45,459 nt of DNA from Klebsiella pneumoniae (GCA_945897555.1 CAMDGF010000013.1:1-45459), one strand, 5' to 3'; positions 1 to 11,959 are shown, numbered from the stretch's first letter. Notes: generated from the sequence alone by a model not told the origin. Program-made: numbers and translations.

Positions 1-11
1 ACCACCCGCCG

Positions 12-737
12 CTAGCAGGCCAGCAGCCGCCCGTCCGCCAGCACCAGTCGCCGGCCGGCCTGCGCCGCCAAGCGCTCGTCATGGGTGACGATGACGAACG
101 CGGTAGGGTTCGCTGCGGCAAGTTCGAGCATAAGCCCGAACACCTGCCCTGCCGTGCCGCGGTCGAGGTTGCCGGTGGGCTCGTCGGCCAGCACGCAGCG
201 CGGCTGGGTGATGAGCGCCCTCACCACGGCGGCCCGCTGCCGCTCGCCACCCGAGAGTTCGCCCGGGCGATGCTCGAGGCGGGCAGCCAGCCCGACCCGC
301 CGCAGCCATTCGGCGGCCTCGGCCAGGGCAGCGTCGCGGTCCATACGCCGCAGCAGCAGCGGCATGGCGACGTTCTCCTGCGCGGTGAACTCGGGCAACA
401 GGTGGTGGAACTGGTAGACGAAACCGAGGTGGCGATTGCGCAGCGCGCAACGCTCCGCCTCCTCGAGGGCGGCGACATCACGACCACACCACAGCACACG
501 CCCGGCGCTCGGCGGCTCGAGACCGCCCAGCAGGTGCAGCAGGGTGCTCTTGCCGGCACCCGAGGCACCGACGATGGCGATGTGCTCGCCGGCGTCGATG
601 CGCACATCCACGCCCGAGAGGACCGCCGTCTCGGTGGCGCCCCGGCCGAAGTGCTTGGCCAGCCCTTCGCCAGCGACCACCGGCACAGACGGCTCGGCGA
701 CGCTCGACGGCGCTCCAGCCGCAGCCGTCTCACTCAT
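12..737 (-). CDS. lolD: Lipoprotein-releasing ABC transporter ATPase LolD
   Basis: This is the cytoplasmic ATPase of the Lol system, which extracts outer-membrane lipoproteins from the inner membrane and hands them to LolA. The 241-residue product has the full ABC cassette: Walker [10 protein letters not shown], signature [15 protein letters not shown], Walker [13 protein letters not shown] and the H-loop VTHD. The LSGGERQR...DEPTGNLD pattern is typical of the LolD/MacB/FtsE branch. I start at the ATG whose first bases overlap the lolC stop by 8 bp (ATGAGTGA), implying translational coupling. An in-frame extension into lolC would be meaningless sequence. The gene is complete, with its TAG stop 11 bases from the window edge, so whether a lolE follows cannot be seen. 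Confidence 0.95.
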   Translation of the reverse strand: MSETAAAGAPSSVAEPSVPVVAGEGLAKHFGRGATETAVLSGVDVRIDAGEHIAIVGASGAGKSTLLHLLGGLEPPSAGRVLWCGRDVAALEEAERCALRNRHLGFVYQFHHLLPEFTAQENVAMPLLLRRMDRDAALAEAAEWLRRVGLAARLEHRPGELSGGERQRAAVVRALITQPRCVLADEPTGNLDRGTAGQVFGLMLELAAANPTAFVIVTHDERLAAQAGRRLVLADGRLLAC

Positions 738-1977
738 AGCGCAGCGCCTCCGCAGGCTGGGTGGCGGCCGCCCGCGAGCTCGGGTAGAGCGTGGCCAGCA
801 GTGAGAGCAGCAAGGACATACCGCCCACCCGCAACATGTCCTCGACATGCGGGTCCGACGGCAGGTCGGTGATGTAGTAGACGCCGCTGGCGAGGAACTT
901 GAAACCGAGCGCGTTCTCGATGGCCGGCAAGAGGGTGTCGATGTTGTAGGCCACCAGCGCCCCAAAGCCGACGCCGAGCAAGGTGCCGATGAGCCCGGTC
1001 ACAAGACCCTGCACCAGAAAGACGCTGCGGATGCTCGCCGGGGTGGCTCCAAGCGTGCGCAAGATGGCGATGTCGGCGCGCTTCTCGTTGACCGCCATCA
1101 CCAGCGAGCTGACCAGATTGAACGCCGCCACCGCAATGATCAGGGTGAGGATGATGAACATCATGCGCTTCTCGGTCTGCACCGCAGCGAACCAGTTGCG
1201 ATTCTGCGACGGCCAGTCCACCGGATAGACATCGGGCGGCAATTGCGCAGCCAATGCCTGTGCCACCTCGGTGGCCCGGTGCAGGTCGGCCAGTTTGAGG
1301 CGGACCCCGCTCACGCCCTCGCCCATCCGGTAGAGCAGCTGCGCGTCGCGCAGGTGGATCAGCGCAAGACCGCTGTCGAACTCGGCGTGGCCCATCGAAA
1401 AGATGCCGCTCACGGTGAACTGCTTGAGGCGCGGGATCATGCCGGCCGCCGTGATCTGCCCCTGCGGGATGATCAGCGTCACCTTGTCGCCCGCACGCAC
1501 GCCCAAGGCACGCGCCAGTTCCTGACCAAGCACCACATTGAAACGCTCGGCTTCCAGCGTCTGCAGCGCGCCAGAGCGCATGTTGTCACCGATCCCGGAC
1601 ACCGCCGTCTCGGCCTCGGGCAGGACGCCGCGCACCGCCGCCCCCTGCACCGCGCTGCCGCGGCTCAACAGCGCCTGACCCGCCACAAAGGGAGCTGTGG
1701 CGCGCACCTCAGGATGCTGCCGCGCGGCCCGCTCGACACCCTGCCATTCGGCAAGCCGATTGTCGGGCCCGACCAGTTCGATGTGGGCAAGCACGCCGAG
1801 CATGCGGTCGCGTACCTCCTTCTGGAAGCCGTTCATCACCGACAGGACGATGATCAGCGCAGCCACACCGAGCGCGATGCCGCACATCGAAACACCCGAG
1901 ATGAATGAGACAAAGCCTGAGCGGCCGCGCGAACGCGTGTAGCGGTAGGCGATGAACAGTTCAACGGGCAATCGCAT
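730..1977 (-). CDS. lolC: Lipoprotein-releasing ABC transporter permease LolC/LolE family
   Basis: This is the 415-residue inner-membrane permease partner of LolD. It has an N-terminal membrane segment around residues 26-46 ([20 protein letters not shown]), a large periplasmic MacB-PCD-like domain, and a C-terminal FtsX-like core with three membrane segments, including the [20 protein letters not shown] helix and the following [14 protein letters not shown] coupling region. The opening [17 protein letters not shown] is characteristic of LolC/E proteins, and this fixed the start; more upstream ATGs only add unrelated residues. It is transcribed ahead of lolD with overlapping ends. Only one permease gene is visible. 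It could work with a LolE encoded outside the window or as a LolF-type homodimer. Confidence 0.93.
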   Translation of the reverse strand: MRLPVELFIAYRYTRSRGRSGFVSFISGVSMCGIALGVAALIIVLSVMNGFQKEVRDRMLGVLAHIELVGPDNRLAEWQGVERAARQHPEVRATAPFVAGQALLSRGSAVQGAAVRGVLPEAETAVSGIGDNMRSGALQTLEAERFNVVLGQELARALGVRAGDKVTLIIPQGQITAAGMIPRLKQFTVSGIFSMGHAEFDSGLALIHLRDAQLLYRMGEGVSGVRLKLADLHRATEVAQALAAQLPPDVYPVDWPSQNRNWFAAVQTEKRMMFIILTLIIAVAAFNLVSSLVMAVNEKRADIAILRTLGATPASIRSVFLVQGLVTGLIGTLLGVGFGALVAYNIDTLLPAIENALGFKFLASGVYYITDLPSDPHVEDMLRVGGMSLLLSLLATLYPSSRAAATQPAEALRYE

Positions 1978-2059
1978 GGTGGGCGCCATGCTACACGGCG
2001 TGGTCCGCGCGCGGCCTGCACTTGCCATCGATACGGCCGGCTGCGACTACACTGCGCGC

Positions 2060-2974
2060 ATGTCACCAAGCGCCCCCAGATCGGCTTCGGCCAGCGCCGC
2101 CGCCACGCTGCTGATCGCCACGCCCGATCCGCAGGCGCTGCTCGCCGACTGCCCCCTGCTCGGCCTACGTTTGGCGCGGGCAGATGCCAGCGAAGAGGCT
2201 TTTCTGGCCATCGAAGACTGGTTGCTTGCCATCCATGGCGTGGCGGCCGATGCCGAGCCCGCACTCGCCGCGGCCGCTGCCGGGCTGATCGGCCGCGGCC
2301 ACGGCTGGCTGCGCGTCGATGCGCTGACGCTGGTGGTGAGCCGCGATCGCCTGATCGCGCTGCCGCAGGCAGCTGGCGATGCCAGCGATGCCGCCCGACT
2401 GATCGACGCGCTGCTGCCGCAGTTGCCATGCATCGGCGTGGCCCATGCGCTGGGTGAGGCTCGCCTCGTCGACCTCGATGCGCCGACCGACGCGCGGCTG
2501 GCACCCGCATGGCGCACTGCAAACCGGCCGCTCGATAGCCACCTGCCGGACGGTCCCCGCGGCCCCGACTGGCGGCGCTGGCTCACCGAGGCACAGATGC
2601 TGCTGCACGAGCACCCGCTCAACAGCGACCGCGAATCACGCGGGCTGCGTCCGCTCAACGCCTTGTGGCTCTCGGGCGGCGCATCCGTGGCGATGCAACC
2701 CGTCCACCGCGCCGTTGGCCTGCACGGTCAGCATGCCCTGGCCAGGACACTGCCGGTCGCCGTCGAAGCCGCGACCCACAAGGCCGCGATCACGGTCTGG
2801 CTGCACCAGCCGGGCGAGCAGCCGCCTGCAACGGTGCTGAGCGCCTTGCGTCGGGGCAGCTTCCGGCTGGACATCCTCGCGCCTTCGTTGCGGCAAAATT
2901 ACCTGCGCCAACCGTGGCACGCGCTGCGCGTCTGGCGTCAGCCGCTGCGCGCTCTGGTCGCCGCCCACCCGTGA
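2060..2974 (+). CDS. RpfE-type regulatory/hypothetical protein (PIRSF015283-like)
   Basis: This 304-residue protein is of unproven function. Its C-terminal half contains the pattern EAQMLLHEHPLNSDRESRGL followed by PLNALWLSGG. I recognise this as the hallmark of the family labelled 'regulatory protein, RpfE type', which is found mainly in betaproteobacteria and xanthomonads and sometimes labelled as a phosphoglycerate-mutase-like protein. No signal peptide or membrane segment is apparent. The region just after the start is alanine/serine-rich and poorly conserved. It diverges from lolC with about 80 bp between starts. I chose the ATG at 2060 because the earlier in-frame ATG lies inside lolC. 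Family membership is fairly secure, but the function is not known to me. Confidence 0.75.
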   Translation: MSPSAPRSASASAAATLLIATPDPQALLADCPLLGLRLARADASEEAFLAIEDWLLAIHGVAADAEPALAAAAAGLIGRGHGWLRVDALTLVVSRDRLIALPQAAGDASDAARLIDALLPQLPCIGVAHALGEARLVDLDAPTDARLAPAWRTANRPLDSHLPDGPRGPDWRRWLTEAQMLLHEHPLNSDRESRGLRPLNALWLSGGASVAMQPVHRAVGLHGQHALARTLPVAVEAATHKAAITVWLHQPGEQPPATVLSALRRGSFRLDILAPSLRQNYLRQPWHALRVWRQPLRALVAAHP

Positions 2975-3041
2975 GCCATCAAGCAGTCGCGCGCCCGTGC
3001 GCCACGCCCCCAGGCGCGCCGATGTCATGGCAGCTGCCCAC

Positions 3042-3785
3042 ATGAACCCTGCCACCCGCCGCGAGGCCATGCATCGGCTCGCCGCCATCATGCCGGCCCC
3101 CACCACCGAGCTCGAATACGATTCGGTGTTCCAGCTGCTGGTCGCGGTGATCCTGTCGGCGCAGGCCACCGATGTGAGCGTGAACGCCGCCACGGCTAAG
3201 CTCTACCCGGTCGCCGGCACGCCACAGGCCATCCTCGCGCTGGGGGTGGAAGGTCTCATTCCCTACATCCAGACGATCGGCCTGTTCCGCAGCAAAGCCA
3301 AGAACGTGATCGAGACCTGCCGCATCCTCCTCGAGCAGCATGGCGGCGAGGTGCCGCGCGACCGCGAAGCGCTGCAAGCGCTGCCGGGCGTCGGCCGCAA
3401 GACCGCTAATGTGGTGCTCAACACCGCCTTTGGCGAGCCGACCATCGCTGTCGACACGCATGTCTTCCGCGTCGGCAATCGCACCGGGCTCGGCAAGGGC
3501 AAGACGCCGCTGGCGGTGGAACTGGCACTGCTCAAGAACATCCCCGCCGAGTACAAGGTCGACGCCCACCACTGGCTGATCCTGCATGGCCGTTACACCT
3601 GTCAGGCGCGCAAACCCAAGTGCTACGAGTGCGTTCTGGCGGACCTCTGCGACTATCGTTACAAGACCCCGCCACCCGGCGATGACAGCGGCCGAGCCGA
3701 CCAAGCGGCGCGCAAGCCAGTGGCAGGTCGACAGCACGGCAGCGAGCCCGCATCGACCAAACCATCGCCGGCGAATGAGGTCTGA
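3042..3785 (+). CDS. nth: Endonuclease III (DNA glycosylase/AP lyase)
   Basis: This is a base-excision repair enzyme that removes oxidised pyrimidines and cleaves the abasic site. Alignment by eye to E. coli Nth is nearly colinear. The helix-hairpin-helix LPGVGRKTANVVL carries the catalytic Lys120, and Asp138 lies in VDTHVFRVGNR. The [4Fe-4S] ligands are Cys187, Cys194, Cys197 and Cys203, with C-X6-C-X2-C-X5-C spacing. The start at 3042 (MNPATRREAM) matches the E. coli N-terminus; an upstream ATG in frame at 2997 would add 15 residues. At 247 residues it is about 35 longer than E. coli Nth because of a charged, probably disordered C-terminal tail. It lies 7 bp ahead of the DUF1841 gene and is likely co-transcribed with it. 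Confidence 0.96.
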   Translation: MNPATRREAMHRLAAIMPAPTTELEYDSVFQLLVAVILSAQATDVSVNAATAKLYPVAGTPQAILALGVEGLIPYIQTIGLFRSKAKNVIETCRILLEQHGGEVPRDREALQALPGVGRKTANVVLNTAFGEPTIAVDTHVFRVGNRTGLGKGKTPLAVELALLKNIPAEYKVDAHHWLILHGRYTCQARKPKCYECVLADLCDYRYKTPPPGDDSGRADQAARKPVAGRQHGSEPASTKPSPANEV

Positions 3786-3791
3786 ACGCTC

Positions 3792-4217
3792 ATGTTCCAG
3801 CCCACCCGCGATGACGTCCGTAGTTTCATGTTCGAGACCTGGCGCAAGTATCGCGCCGGTACCGGACTGAGCGGTGCCGAGACCACGCTGCTGCCGATCA
3901 TCCTCGAGCATCCCGAGTACCACGCCGTGCTCGAGGATCCGGATACCTACGCCGTACGCACCTGGCACCCGGAGGACGGCGAGACCAACCCGTTCATGCA
4001 CCTCTCCTTCCACCTTGCGCTGGCCGAACAGCTGGCCATCGACCAGCCGCCAGGCATCCGCGCCGCCTGGACCGCGCTGGCGGAGAGGACGGGCGACCCG
4101 CACGAGGCGAGCCATGTCGCGCTCGACTGTCTGCTCGAGCAGCTGTGGAAGACGCAACGCCACGGTTCACCGTTCGACGTAGCCGCCTACCTCGAGTCGG
4201 TGCGACAACGCCTCTAG
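3792..4217 (+). CDS. DUF1841 family protein
   Basis: This is a 141-residue soluble protein of unknown function. It matches the DUF1841 family in its opening (MFQPTRDDVRSFMFETWRKY), in the HPEYHAVLEDP segment, and in the conserved NPFMHLSFHLALAEQLAIDQ block, whose histidines suggest a metal or ligand site (inference). It has no signal peptide or membrane segment. It follows nth by 6 bp, a pairing that suggests co-transcription rather than a shared function. Confidence 0.85.
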   Translation: MFQPTRDDVRSFMFETWRKYRAGTGLSGAETTLLPIILEHPEYHAVLEDPDTYAVRTWHPEDGETNPFMHLSFHLALAEQLAIDQPPGIRAAWTALAERTGDPHEASHVALDCLLEQLWKTQRHGSPFDVAAYLESVRQRL

Positions 4218-4279
4218 CCAACCGCTGCGCCGTCCACGGCGCCCCACACCTTCTTCTGCAAAGGCAAGCTGCCAACACC

Positions 4280-4840
4280 ATGAGTGATCGACTCACCCAC
4301 ATCACCACCCGCACCGGCGACGGCGGCGAGACCGGCCTCGCAGACGGGTCCCGCGTCGCCAAGACCGACCCCCGTATCCACGCGCTCGGCGACGTCGACG
4401 AACTCAACAGCCAACTCGGCGTGTTGCTGCTCCACGACATGCCCGAAGACGTCCGACGCCTGCTCGGCCAGATCCAGAACGACCTCTTCGACCTCGGCAG
4501 TGAACTGGCCATCCCGGGTTCAAGCCTGCTCAAGCCCGAGCACGTGGGCCGCCTTGACGCCGCGATCGCTGCCTACAACGCCCTGCTTCCCCCACTCCGT
4601 GAGTTCGTCCTGCCCGGAGGCAGTCCGGCCGCAGCGCACTGTCATGTGGCCCGCACGGTCTGCCGGCGTGCTGAGCGCTCGCTCGTGGCACTCGACCGGG
4701 CCAGCATCACCACAGACCACCCACGCCTCTACCTCAACCGCCTGTCGGACCTTCTGTTCATCGTGTCGCGCTGCCTCAACAAGATGGCAGACGTGGCAGA
4801 CGTGACGTGGACACCGGCGATCAAATCACCGACCGGATGA
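4280..4840 (+). CDS. PduO-type ATP:cob(I)alamin adenosyltransferase
   Basis: This enzyme transfers the adenosyl group of ATP to cob(I)alamin or a corrinoid precursor to make coenzyme B12. The 186-residue product shows the N-terminal ATP-binding motif TRTGDGGETGLADGSRV (residues 10-26), the core VCRRAERSL with the conserved arginines and glutamate, and the C-terminal YLNRLSDLLFIVSR, all characteristic of the PduO/MMAB family rather than CobA/BtuR. I start at the ATG at 4280 because family members begin a few residues before the TRTGD motif; the frame is open further upstream but overlaps the DUF1841 gene. No other cobalamin gene is nearby, so the local context does not identify the B12-dependent pathway served. 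Confidence 0.92.
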   Translation: MSDRLTHITTRTGDGGETGLADGSRVAKTDPRIHALGDVDELNSQLGVLLLHDMPEDVRRLLGQIQNDLFDLGSELAIPGSSLLKPEHVGRLDAAIAAYNALLPPLREFVLPGGSPAAAHCHVARTVCRRAERSLVALDRASITTDHPRLYLNRLSDLLFIVSRCLNKMADVADVTWTPAIKSPTG

Positions 4841-5005
4841 TGCTGCGCCCGGCCGAGGGGCTGGTGCTGCTGCGCCTGGCTGGCGCCAAAGCTCTACATC
4901 GAGAGCGATTCGCAGTATGCTGTACGCTGTAGCGTCGGGTGCGATGTTGCTGCGACTTGACGGATCGGCCGCAGCGGCCGTGACCTTGCATCAGAGGGGG
5001 CAGTT

Positions 5006-5401
5006 ATGCGTGTCGAATTCAGTGGTGTACAGCCGGCCGATGCCGGCCGCCGACAAGAGCCCGCGGGTGTGGCGCCCGCCGAGGAATCCCGCAAGCGCGC
5101 GGTGGAAGCGCAGCCGCAGCGTGAGGACGGCCCGCGCGCCGAAGCCAGCGCCCGGGTGAACCTGTCCGCGGAAGCCAAGAAGAAACTGGCCGAGGAAGAC
5201 TCTGGCGCTCGCGCCGAGATCCGCAAGGCCGCGGACGAAAAAGGTCCGGTGGCGAAGTTGCTGGAAACGCAAAAGGAGCGCGTCTCGCAAGCCGGTCGTG
5301 ACGATGGCGTACGCCCACCGCCCACCCGCCCGAGCGCCGACGATCAGGCTTCGATCCGCGCCGCGCAGCAGCGTCTGGCGTCTGCCGGGCTCACCGCCTA
5401 A
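5006..5401 (+). CDS. Small charged hypothetical protein
   Basis: This is a 131-residue protein I do not recognise. It is rich in Ala, Arg, Glu and Gln. It has no signal peptide, membrane segment or cysteine, and looks helical to disordered; the segment NLSAEAKKKLAEED around residue 52 is strongly charged. A good Shine-Dalgarno (AGAGGGGG) lies 8 bp before the ATG, and a strong terminator begins about 38 bp after the stop. Both support a real, separately expressed gene. A 165-bp spacer separates it from the cobalamin adenosyltransferase gene. Confidence 0.6.
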   Translation: MRVEFSGVQPADAGRRQEPAGVAPAEESRKRAVEAQPQREDGPRAEASARVNLSAEAKKKLAEEDSGARAEIRKAADEKGPVAKLLETQKERVSQAGRDDGVRPPPTRPSADDQASIRAAQQRLASAGLTA

Positions 5402-5438
5402 GAAGGCTCTCGCGGCGGTTTCGGCCGCTCGCCGCCAC

Positions 5439-5472
5439 AACAAAAAGCCCCGCTCCAGCGGGGCTTTTTGTT
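5439..5472. terminator. Bidirectional rho-independent terminator
   Basis: This is a perfect inverted repeat with 16-base arms (5439-5454 and 5457-5472) and a 2-base centre. The GC core AGCCCCGCT/AGCGGGGCT is flanked by AAAAA on one side and TTTTT on the other, so each strand ends its stem in a T run. It sits between the convergent genes at 5006-5401 (+) and nrdB (-) and should terminate both. Confidence 0.93.
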
Positions 5473-5504
5473 TCCAGGCGCATCAGACGCCTGATGCAGC
5501 CAGA

Positions 5505-6683
5505 TCAGTCCCAGTTCAGCGCACCGCCCGTCTGATACTCGGTCACGCGCGTCTCGAAGAAATTCTTCTCTTTCTTGAGGTCGATCATCTCGCTCATCCA
5601 CGGGAACGGGTTCTCCGCGCCGGGGAAGAGCTCGTCGAGGCCGATCTGGCGGCAACGGCGATTGCAGATGAAGCGCAGGTATTCCTTGAACATCGGCGCA
5701 TTGAGACCAAGCACGCCGCGCGGCATGGTCGCCTCAGCGTAGGCGTATTCCAGATCCACCGCCTTCTTGAACAGCGCCACCAACTCTTGGCGGAACTCCG
5801 GCGTCCACAGGTGCGGATTCTCCAGCTTGATGGTGTTGACCAGGTCGACCCCAAAATTGCAGTGCATCGACTCGTCGCGCAGGATGTACTGGTACTGTTC
5901 AGCGGCGCCGGTCATCTTGTTCTGCCGGCCCAGCGCAAGGATCTGCACAAAGCCGACATAGAAGAAGATGCCCTCCATGATGCAGCTGAAGACGATCAAG
6001 CTCTTCAGCAACTTCTGATCGTTCTCGAGCGTGCCGGTGGTGAACTCGGGGTCGGTCAGCGTCTCGATGAAGGGGATGAGGAACTCGTCCTTGTCGCGGA
6101 TGCTCGCGACCTCCTGATACGCGTTGAAGATCTCGCCCTCATCCAGGCCGAGGCTCTCGACGATGTACTGGTAGGCGTGGGTGTGGATCGCCTCCTCGAA
6201 GGCCTGACGCAGCAGGAACTGGCGGCACTCCGGCGCAGTGATGTGGCGATAGGTGCCGAGCACGATGTTGTTGGCGGCCAGCGAGTCGGCGGTGACAAAG
6301 AAGCCGAGGTTGCGCTTGACGATGAGGCGCTCGTCCTCGGTGAGCCCATTCGGGTCTTTCCAGAGAGCGATGTCGCGCGACATCTGCACCTCTTGCGGCA
6401 TCCAGTGGTTGGCGCAGCCAGCCAGATACTTCTCCCACGCCCACTTGTACTTGAACGGCACCAACTGGTTGACATCGGTGCTGCCATTGATCACGCGCTT
6501 GTCGGCGGCGTTGACGCGACGCACCGCTCCCGCCTCGCCATCGGCGTGCAGGCCCACCGGCTCCGCGAGGTCGCCGCGCGTGGGCGTGGCGCCCGCGAAC
6601 GGGTCGGCGAAGGCACCCTGAGGCAGCCGTGGCTGCAGCGGCAGCTGCGTGTTGGCGGAGAGGTCGTCTTCAAAACTCAGCAT
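5505..6683 (-). CDS. nrdB: Ribonucleoside-diphosphate reductase class Ia, beta subunit
   Basis: This is the radical-generating small subunit of aerobic ribonucleotide reductase. The 392-residue product carries the di-iron and tyrosyl-radical residues: Asp133 (TADSL), Glu164 and His167 in EEAIHTHAY with the radical Tyr171, a glutamate in [10 protein letters not shown], and Glu/His in [10 protein letters not shown]. The C-terminal tail ending [10 protein letters not shown] is the segment that docks to NrdA. The start at 6683 (MLSFEDDL) has a strong upstream AGGAG. The gene lies 32 bp behind nrdA and is certainly co-transcribed with it under the NrdR-type operator. The first 60 or so residues form a poorly conserved extension before the core. 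Confidence 0.97.
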   Translation of the reverse strand: MLSFEDDLSANTQLPLQPRLPQGAFADPFAGATPTRGDLAEPVGLHADGEAGAVRRVNAADKRVINGSTDVNQLVPFKYKWAWEKYLAGCANHWMPQEVQMSRDIALWKDPNGLTEDERLIVKRNLGFFVTADSLAANNIVLGTYRHITAPECRQFLLRQAFEEAIHTHAYQYIVESLGLDEGEIFNAYQEVASIRDKDEFLIPFIETLTDPEFTTGTLENDQKLLKSLIVFSCIMEGIFFYVGFVQILALGRQNKMTGAAEQYQYILRDESMHCNFGVDLVNTIKLENPHLWTPEFRQELVALFKKAVDLEYAYAEATMPRGVLGLNAPMFKEYLRFICNRRCRQIGLDELFPGAENPFPWMSEMIDLKKEKNFFETRVTEYQTGGALNWD

Positions 6684-6715
6684 CTGGATGTCTCCTGGGG
6701 TCGCTGTGGCCGGCC

Positions 6716-9580
<2,865 letters not shown>

Positions 9581-9643
9581 GTGCTCCCCCTTTGGATTGT
9601 GGCGCCCTCGCGCTGCGAAGGGCTAAAGGCAGGTTTCTCCAAA

Positions 9644-9659
9644 ACACTACATCTTGTGC
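9644..9659 (-). promoter_or_regulatory. NrdR box 1 upstream of nrdA
   Basis: The 16-mer here reads ACACTACATCTTGTGC on the plus strand and GCACAAGATGTAGTGT in nrdA's orientation. It matches the NrdR operator consensus acaCwAtATaTwgtgt at nearly every position. It lies 64 bp upstream of the nrdA ATG. NrdR is the ATP/dATP-sensing repressor of ribonucleotide reductase genes, and this site pairs with a second, weaker box 16 bp further upstream. Confidence 0.78.
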
Positions 9660-9675
9660 CAGAGATACCGCCCGG

Positions 9676-9691
9676 CCACTAATGCTAGGGG
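9676..9691 (-). promoter_or_regulatory. NrdR box 2, overlapping a putative -10
   Basis: This is a degenerate partner of box 1: CCCCTAGCATTAGTGG in nrdA's orientation keeps the conserved C-w-A and T-w-gtg halves (about 9 of 16 positions). Start-to-start spacing from box 1 is 32 bp, three helical turns, as expected for tandem NrdR sites. It overlaps a plausible -10, TAGCAT (9687-9682), which is 17 bp from TTGCAT (9710-9705). Confidence 0.6.
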
Positions 9692-9913
9692 TTGGGTGCT
9701 TGCCATGCAAGCGCTTTTTGCAGCCGCTGGCGGGGTCGGCTGTGCACCCCCTGTGGGCAGCTTGTGAAGTCCCTCACGCCGCCTGTGGTTGCACCGCAAC
9801 AACAGCCGCGGCACTCCCGCACAACATCGCAGCTGCAGCGCAACAAGCTTGGTGCACCAAGGATCAAGCGACCGATCTGCCGCCCTGTGGATGGTTCACC
9901 GACCGCGCGACGC
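9692..9913. other. Non-coding remainder of the ampD-nrdA intergenic region
   Basis: The spacer between the ampD stop and the nrdA start is 333 bp. Apart from the NrdR-type operator and putative promoter in its nrdA-proximal part, I see no gene, tRNA, terminator or clear repeat. Several TGTG-containing words occur between 9740 and 9900, but none is a convincing DnaA box. Confidence 0.5.
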
Positions 9914-10453
9914 TCAGGCCGAGTGCTTGATCGCGGTCAGTCGGCCCCAGTCGAAACAAGGCCCGGGGTCGCTCTTGCGGCCCGGCGCGATGTCGCTGTG
10001 CCCCGCAGCCGCACGCAGCGGCAGCGCCGCCACCAACTGCGCAGCGAGGTGTTCGAGCGCTGCGTACTGCGCTTCGGTGAAAGGCCGATCGTCGGTGCCC
10101 TCGAGTTCGATGCCCACCGAGAAGTCGTTGCATCGCTCGCGGCCCAGCCAGCTCGAAGCCCCGGCATGCCAAGCGCGCTCAAAGACCGATACGCACTGGG
10201 TGATGCCGCCGCAGCGCTCGACGACAAAGTGCGCCGAGACGCGCAGGCTCTCGATCTCGCGATAGAACGGGTGCTTGCCGGCATCGAGCCGGTTGCCGAA
10301 CAGGGCAAAGATGTCGCCGCTGCCGAACTCGCCCGGCGGCAGGCTGATGTTGTGGATGACCAGCAGCTCCGTCGCCACCGACGGCCGGGCGTCGCGGTTG
10401 GGTGAGGGCTCGTGGCGCACGCCCAGCAGCCAGCCCGCGCGGTCAAAGGCCAT
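9914..10453 (-). CDS. ampD: 1,6-anhydro-N-acetylmuramyl-L-alanine amidase AmpD
   Basis: This cytoplasmic zinc amidase cleaves the peptide from 1,6-anhydro-MurNAc-peptides during cell-wall recycling. By removing the inducer it keeps AmpR-controlled beta-lactamases low where these exist. The 179-residue product keeps the zinc ligands His34 (VIHNISLPPGEFG), His152 and Asp162 (GHSDIAPGRKSDPGP), plus the substrate-loop motif RERCNDFSVGIELEG. Length and both ends match E. coli AmpD. The PP0621-type gene lies 51 bp upstream on the same strand, so the two are probably one transcript. Confidence 0.95.
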   Translation of the reverse strand: MAFDRAGWLLGVRHEPSPNRDARPSVATELLVIHNISLPPGEFGSGDIFALFGNRLDAGKHPFYREIESLRVSAHFVVERCGGITQCVSVFERAWHAGASSWLGRERCNDFSVGIELEGTDDRPFTEAQYAALEHLAAQLVAALPLRAAAGHSDIAPGRKSDPGPCFDWGRLTAIKHSA

Positions 10454-10504
10454 ACTGAAGGCTCGCGGCAGGCCGGGACACCGCGACAGGCGCCGCGGCC
10501 AGCC

Positions 10505-10768
10505 TCAGTAGCCGGCTGCCGCGCGGTGCTCCTCGCAGCAGAAGGCATGTTTGTCGACGAGCACCGCCGCCGACTGCGGCACGTGCGTGTTGCAGTACTC
10601 GCAACGGATCATGGTCTCGCCGGAGCGGCCTGCACCGGGCCGCGCTGCGCCCTCGCCCGACGACGTCCCTGGCCGGTCGTCCGCCCCCGAACCGGTCGAC
10701 GAGCGGCCACGGGCGAACCACCAGAGGCCACCGACAGCCAACGCGATGAGCAAGAGCAGTTTGAGCAT
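10505..10768 (-). CDS. PP0621 family protein (TM helix plus CxxC domain)
   Basis: This is an 87-residue protein with an N-terminal membrane helix (MLKLLLLIALAVGGLWWFARG), a short Ser/Gly/Asp-rich linker, and a C-terminal mini-domain. That domain has MIRCEYCNTHVP (CxxC) followed by HAFCCEEHRAAAGY, which reads as a small zinc-ribbon-like fold. The architecture and the position next to ampD match the uncharacterised PP0621 family of beta- and gammaproteobacteria. Function is unknown. A membrane-anchored zinc-ribbon protein facing the cytoplasm is the likely topology (inference). Confidence 0.8.
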   Translation of the reverse strand: MLKLLLLIALAVGGLWWFARGRSSTGSGADDRPGTSSGEGAARPGAGRSGETMIRCEYCNTHVPQSAAVLVDKHAFCCEEHRAAAGY

Positions 10769-10850
10769 ATCGGAGGGCCCCGCTGGCCGGATGGCTAAAG
10801 TGTCGTCACAGTCTAGGCCAACCGTTCGTAGCGGCGCGACACCGTGAGGG

Positions 10851-10929
<79 letters not shown>

Positions 10930-10990
10930 AAGTAACCGGATTTCCGACCATTCTGCCACTGCGACGCCGGCTGGCCGGCACACCACCGGG

Positions 10991-11959
10991 TCAGCGATCC
11001 CGGTCAGCAGCAAAGACCGTCAAAGATAGCAGAACTTCGCGGTCGGGTGAAGGCTCGAGCGCCTCGAGCGCGCCGCGCGCGAGCCCCAGCTCGGCCTCGG
11101 CGACGGCGCGTGCGTAGTCGAGCGCCCCGGTGCGGCGGATGGCGGCGAGCACCGCTTCGATGTCAGCACAGCCGCCCTCCTCGATCGCTTGGCGGACCCG
11201 CGCGGCCTCTGCGGCGTTACCGTGACGGATGACGTGGATCAGCGGCAGCGTCGGCTTGCCCTCGGCGAGGTCGTCGCCGACGTTCTTGCCGGTACTCGAG
11301 GGCTCACCGGAATAGTCGAGGATGTCGTCGACCAGCTGGAAGGCGGTACCCAGGTGCATGCCATAGGCCGCCATCGCCGACTCGCGCGCCGCATCGGCGC
11401 CACCGAGCACTGCGCCCAGACGCGTCGAGGCCTCGAACAGCTTGGCCGTCTTGTAGCGGATGACGCGCAGGTAGGCGGCCTCGTCGATGTCCGGGTCGTT
11501 GCAGTTCATGAGCTGCAGCACCTCGCCCTCGGCGATGGTGTTGGTGGCGTCGGCCAGCACCTCCATCACGCGCATGCTTCCGATGCCGACCATCATCTGG
11601 AACGCGCGGCTGTAGAGGAAATCGCCGACCAGCACCGCCGGCGCATTGCCAAAGGCGGCGTTGGCGGTCTCGCGGCCGCGGCGCAGCGCGGATTCGTCCA
11701 CCACATCGTCGTGCAGCAACGTGGCGGTATGGATGAACTCGATGATCGCCGCCAGTTCGTGGACGCGGGCATCGGTCACGCCATGGGCGCGACTGGACAA
11801 CACCACCAACGCCGGGCGCAGGCGCTTGCCGCCGGCTGAGATGATGTAATCGGCGACCTGGCTGACCAGCGCCACCTCGGAGTGCAGCCGCTCGCGGATG
11901 ACGCGGTCTACAGCAGCCATGTCGGCTGCCAGATGCTGCTGGATGAGGGGTAGCGCCAC
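10991..11959 (-). CDS. ispB: Octaprenyl diphosphate synthase (trans-polyprenyl synthase)
   Basis: This enzyme elongates FPP with IPP units to the C40 side-chain precursor of ubiquinone. The 322-residue product has the first aspartate-rich motif [15 protein letters not shown] (DDVVD at 84-88), the second in [10 protein letters not shown], and the GGKRLRPAL substrate motif. Chain length C40 is inferred from the family and its usual position upstream of, and divergent from, rplU. I chose the GTG start at 11959 because it has AGGA about 8 bp upstream and yields the conserved [15 protein letters not shown]-terminus; the more upstream ATG only adds residues unlike the family. Confidence 0.93.
   Translation of the reverse strand: MALPLIQQHLAADMAAVDRVIRERLHSEVALVSQVADYIISAGGKRLRPALVVLSSRAHGVTDARVHELAAIIEFIHTATLLHDDVVDESALRRGRETANAAFGNAPAVLVGDFLYSRAFQMMVGIGSMRVMEVLADATNTIAEGEVLQLMNCNDPDIDEAAYLRVIRYKTAKLFEASTRLGAVLGGADAARESAMAAYGMHLGTAFQLVDDILDYSGEPSSTGKNVGDDLAEGKPTLPLIHVIRHGNAAEAARVRQAIEEGGCADIEAVLAAIRRTGALDYARAVAEAELGLARGALEALEPSPDREVLLSLTVFAADRDR

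Noticed and set aside
2022-2053. TTGCCA and TACACT as a promoter for the RpfE-type gene
   Set aside because: The spacer is 20 bp, too long for a convincing sigma-70 promoter.
9740-9900. Possible DnaA boxes upstream of nrdA (as in E. coli nrdAB)
   Set aside because: The TGTG-containing words match TTATnCACA at seven or fewer of nine positions and are not clustered better than chance in this composition.
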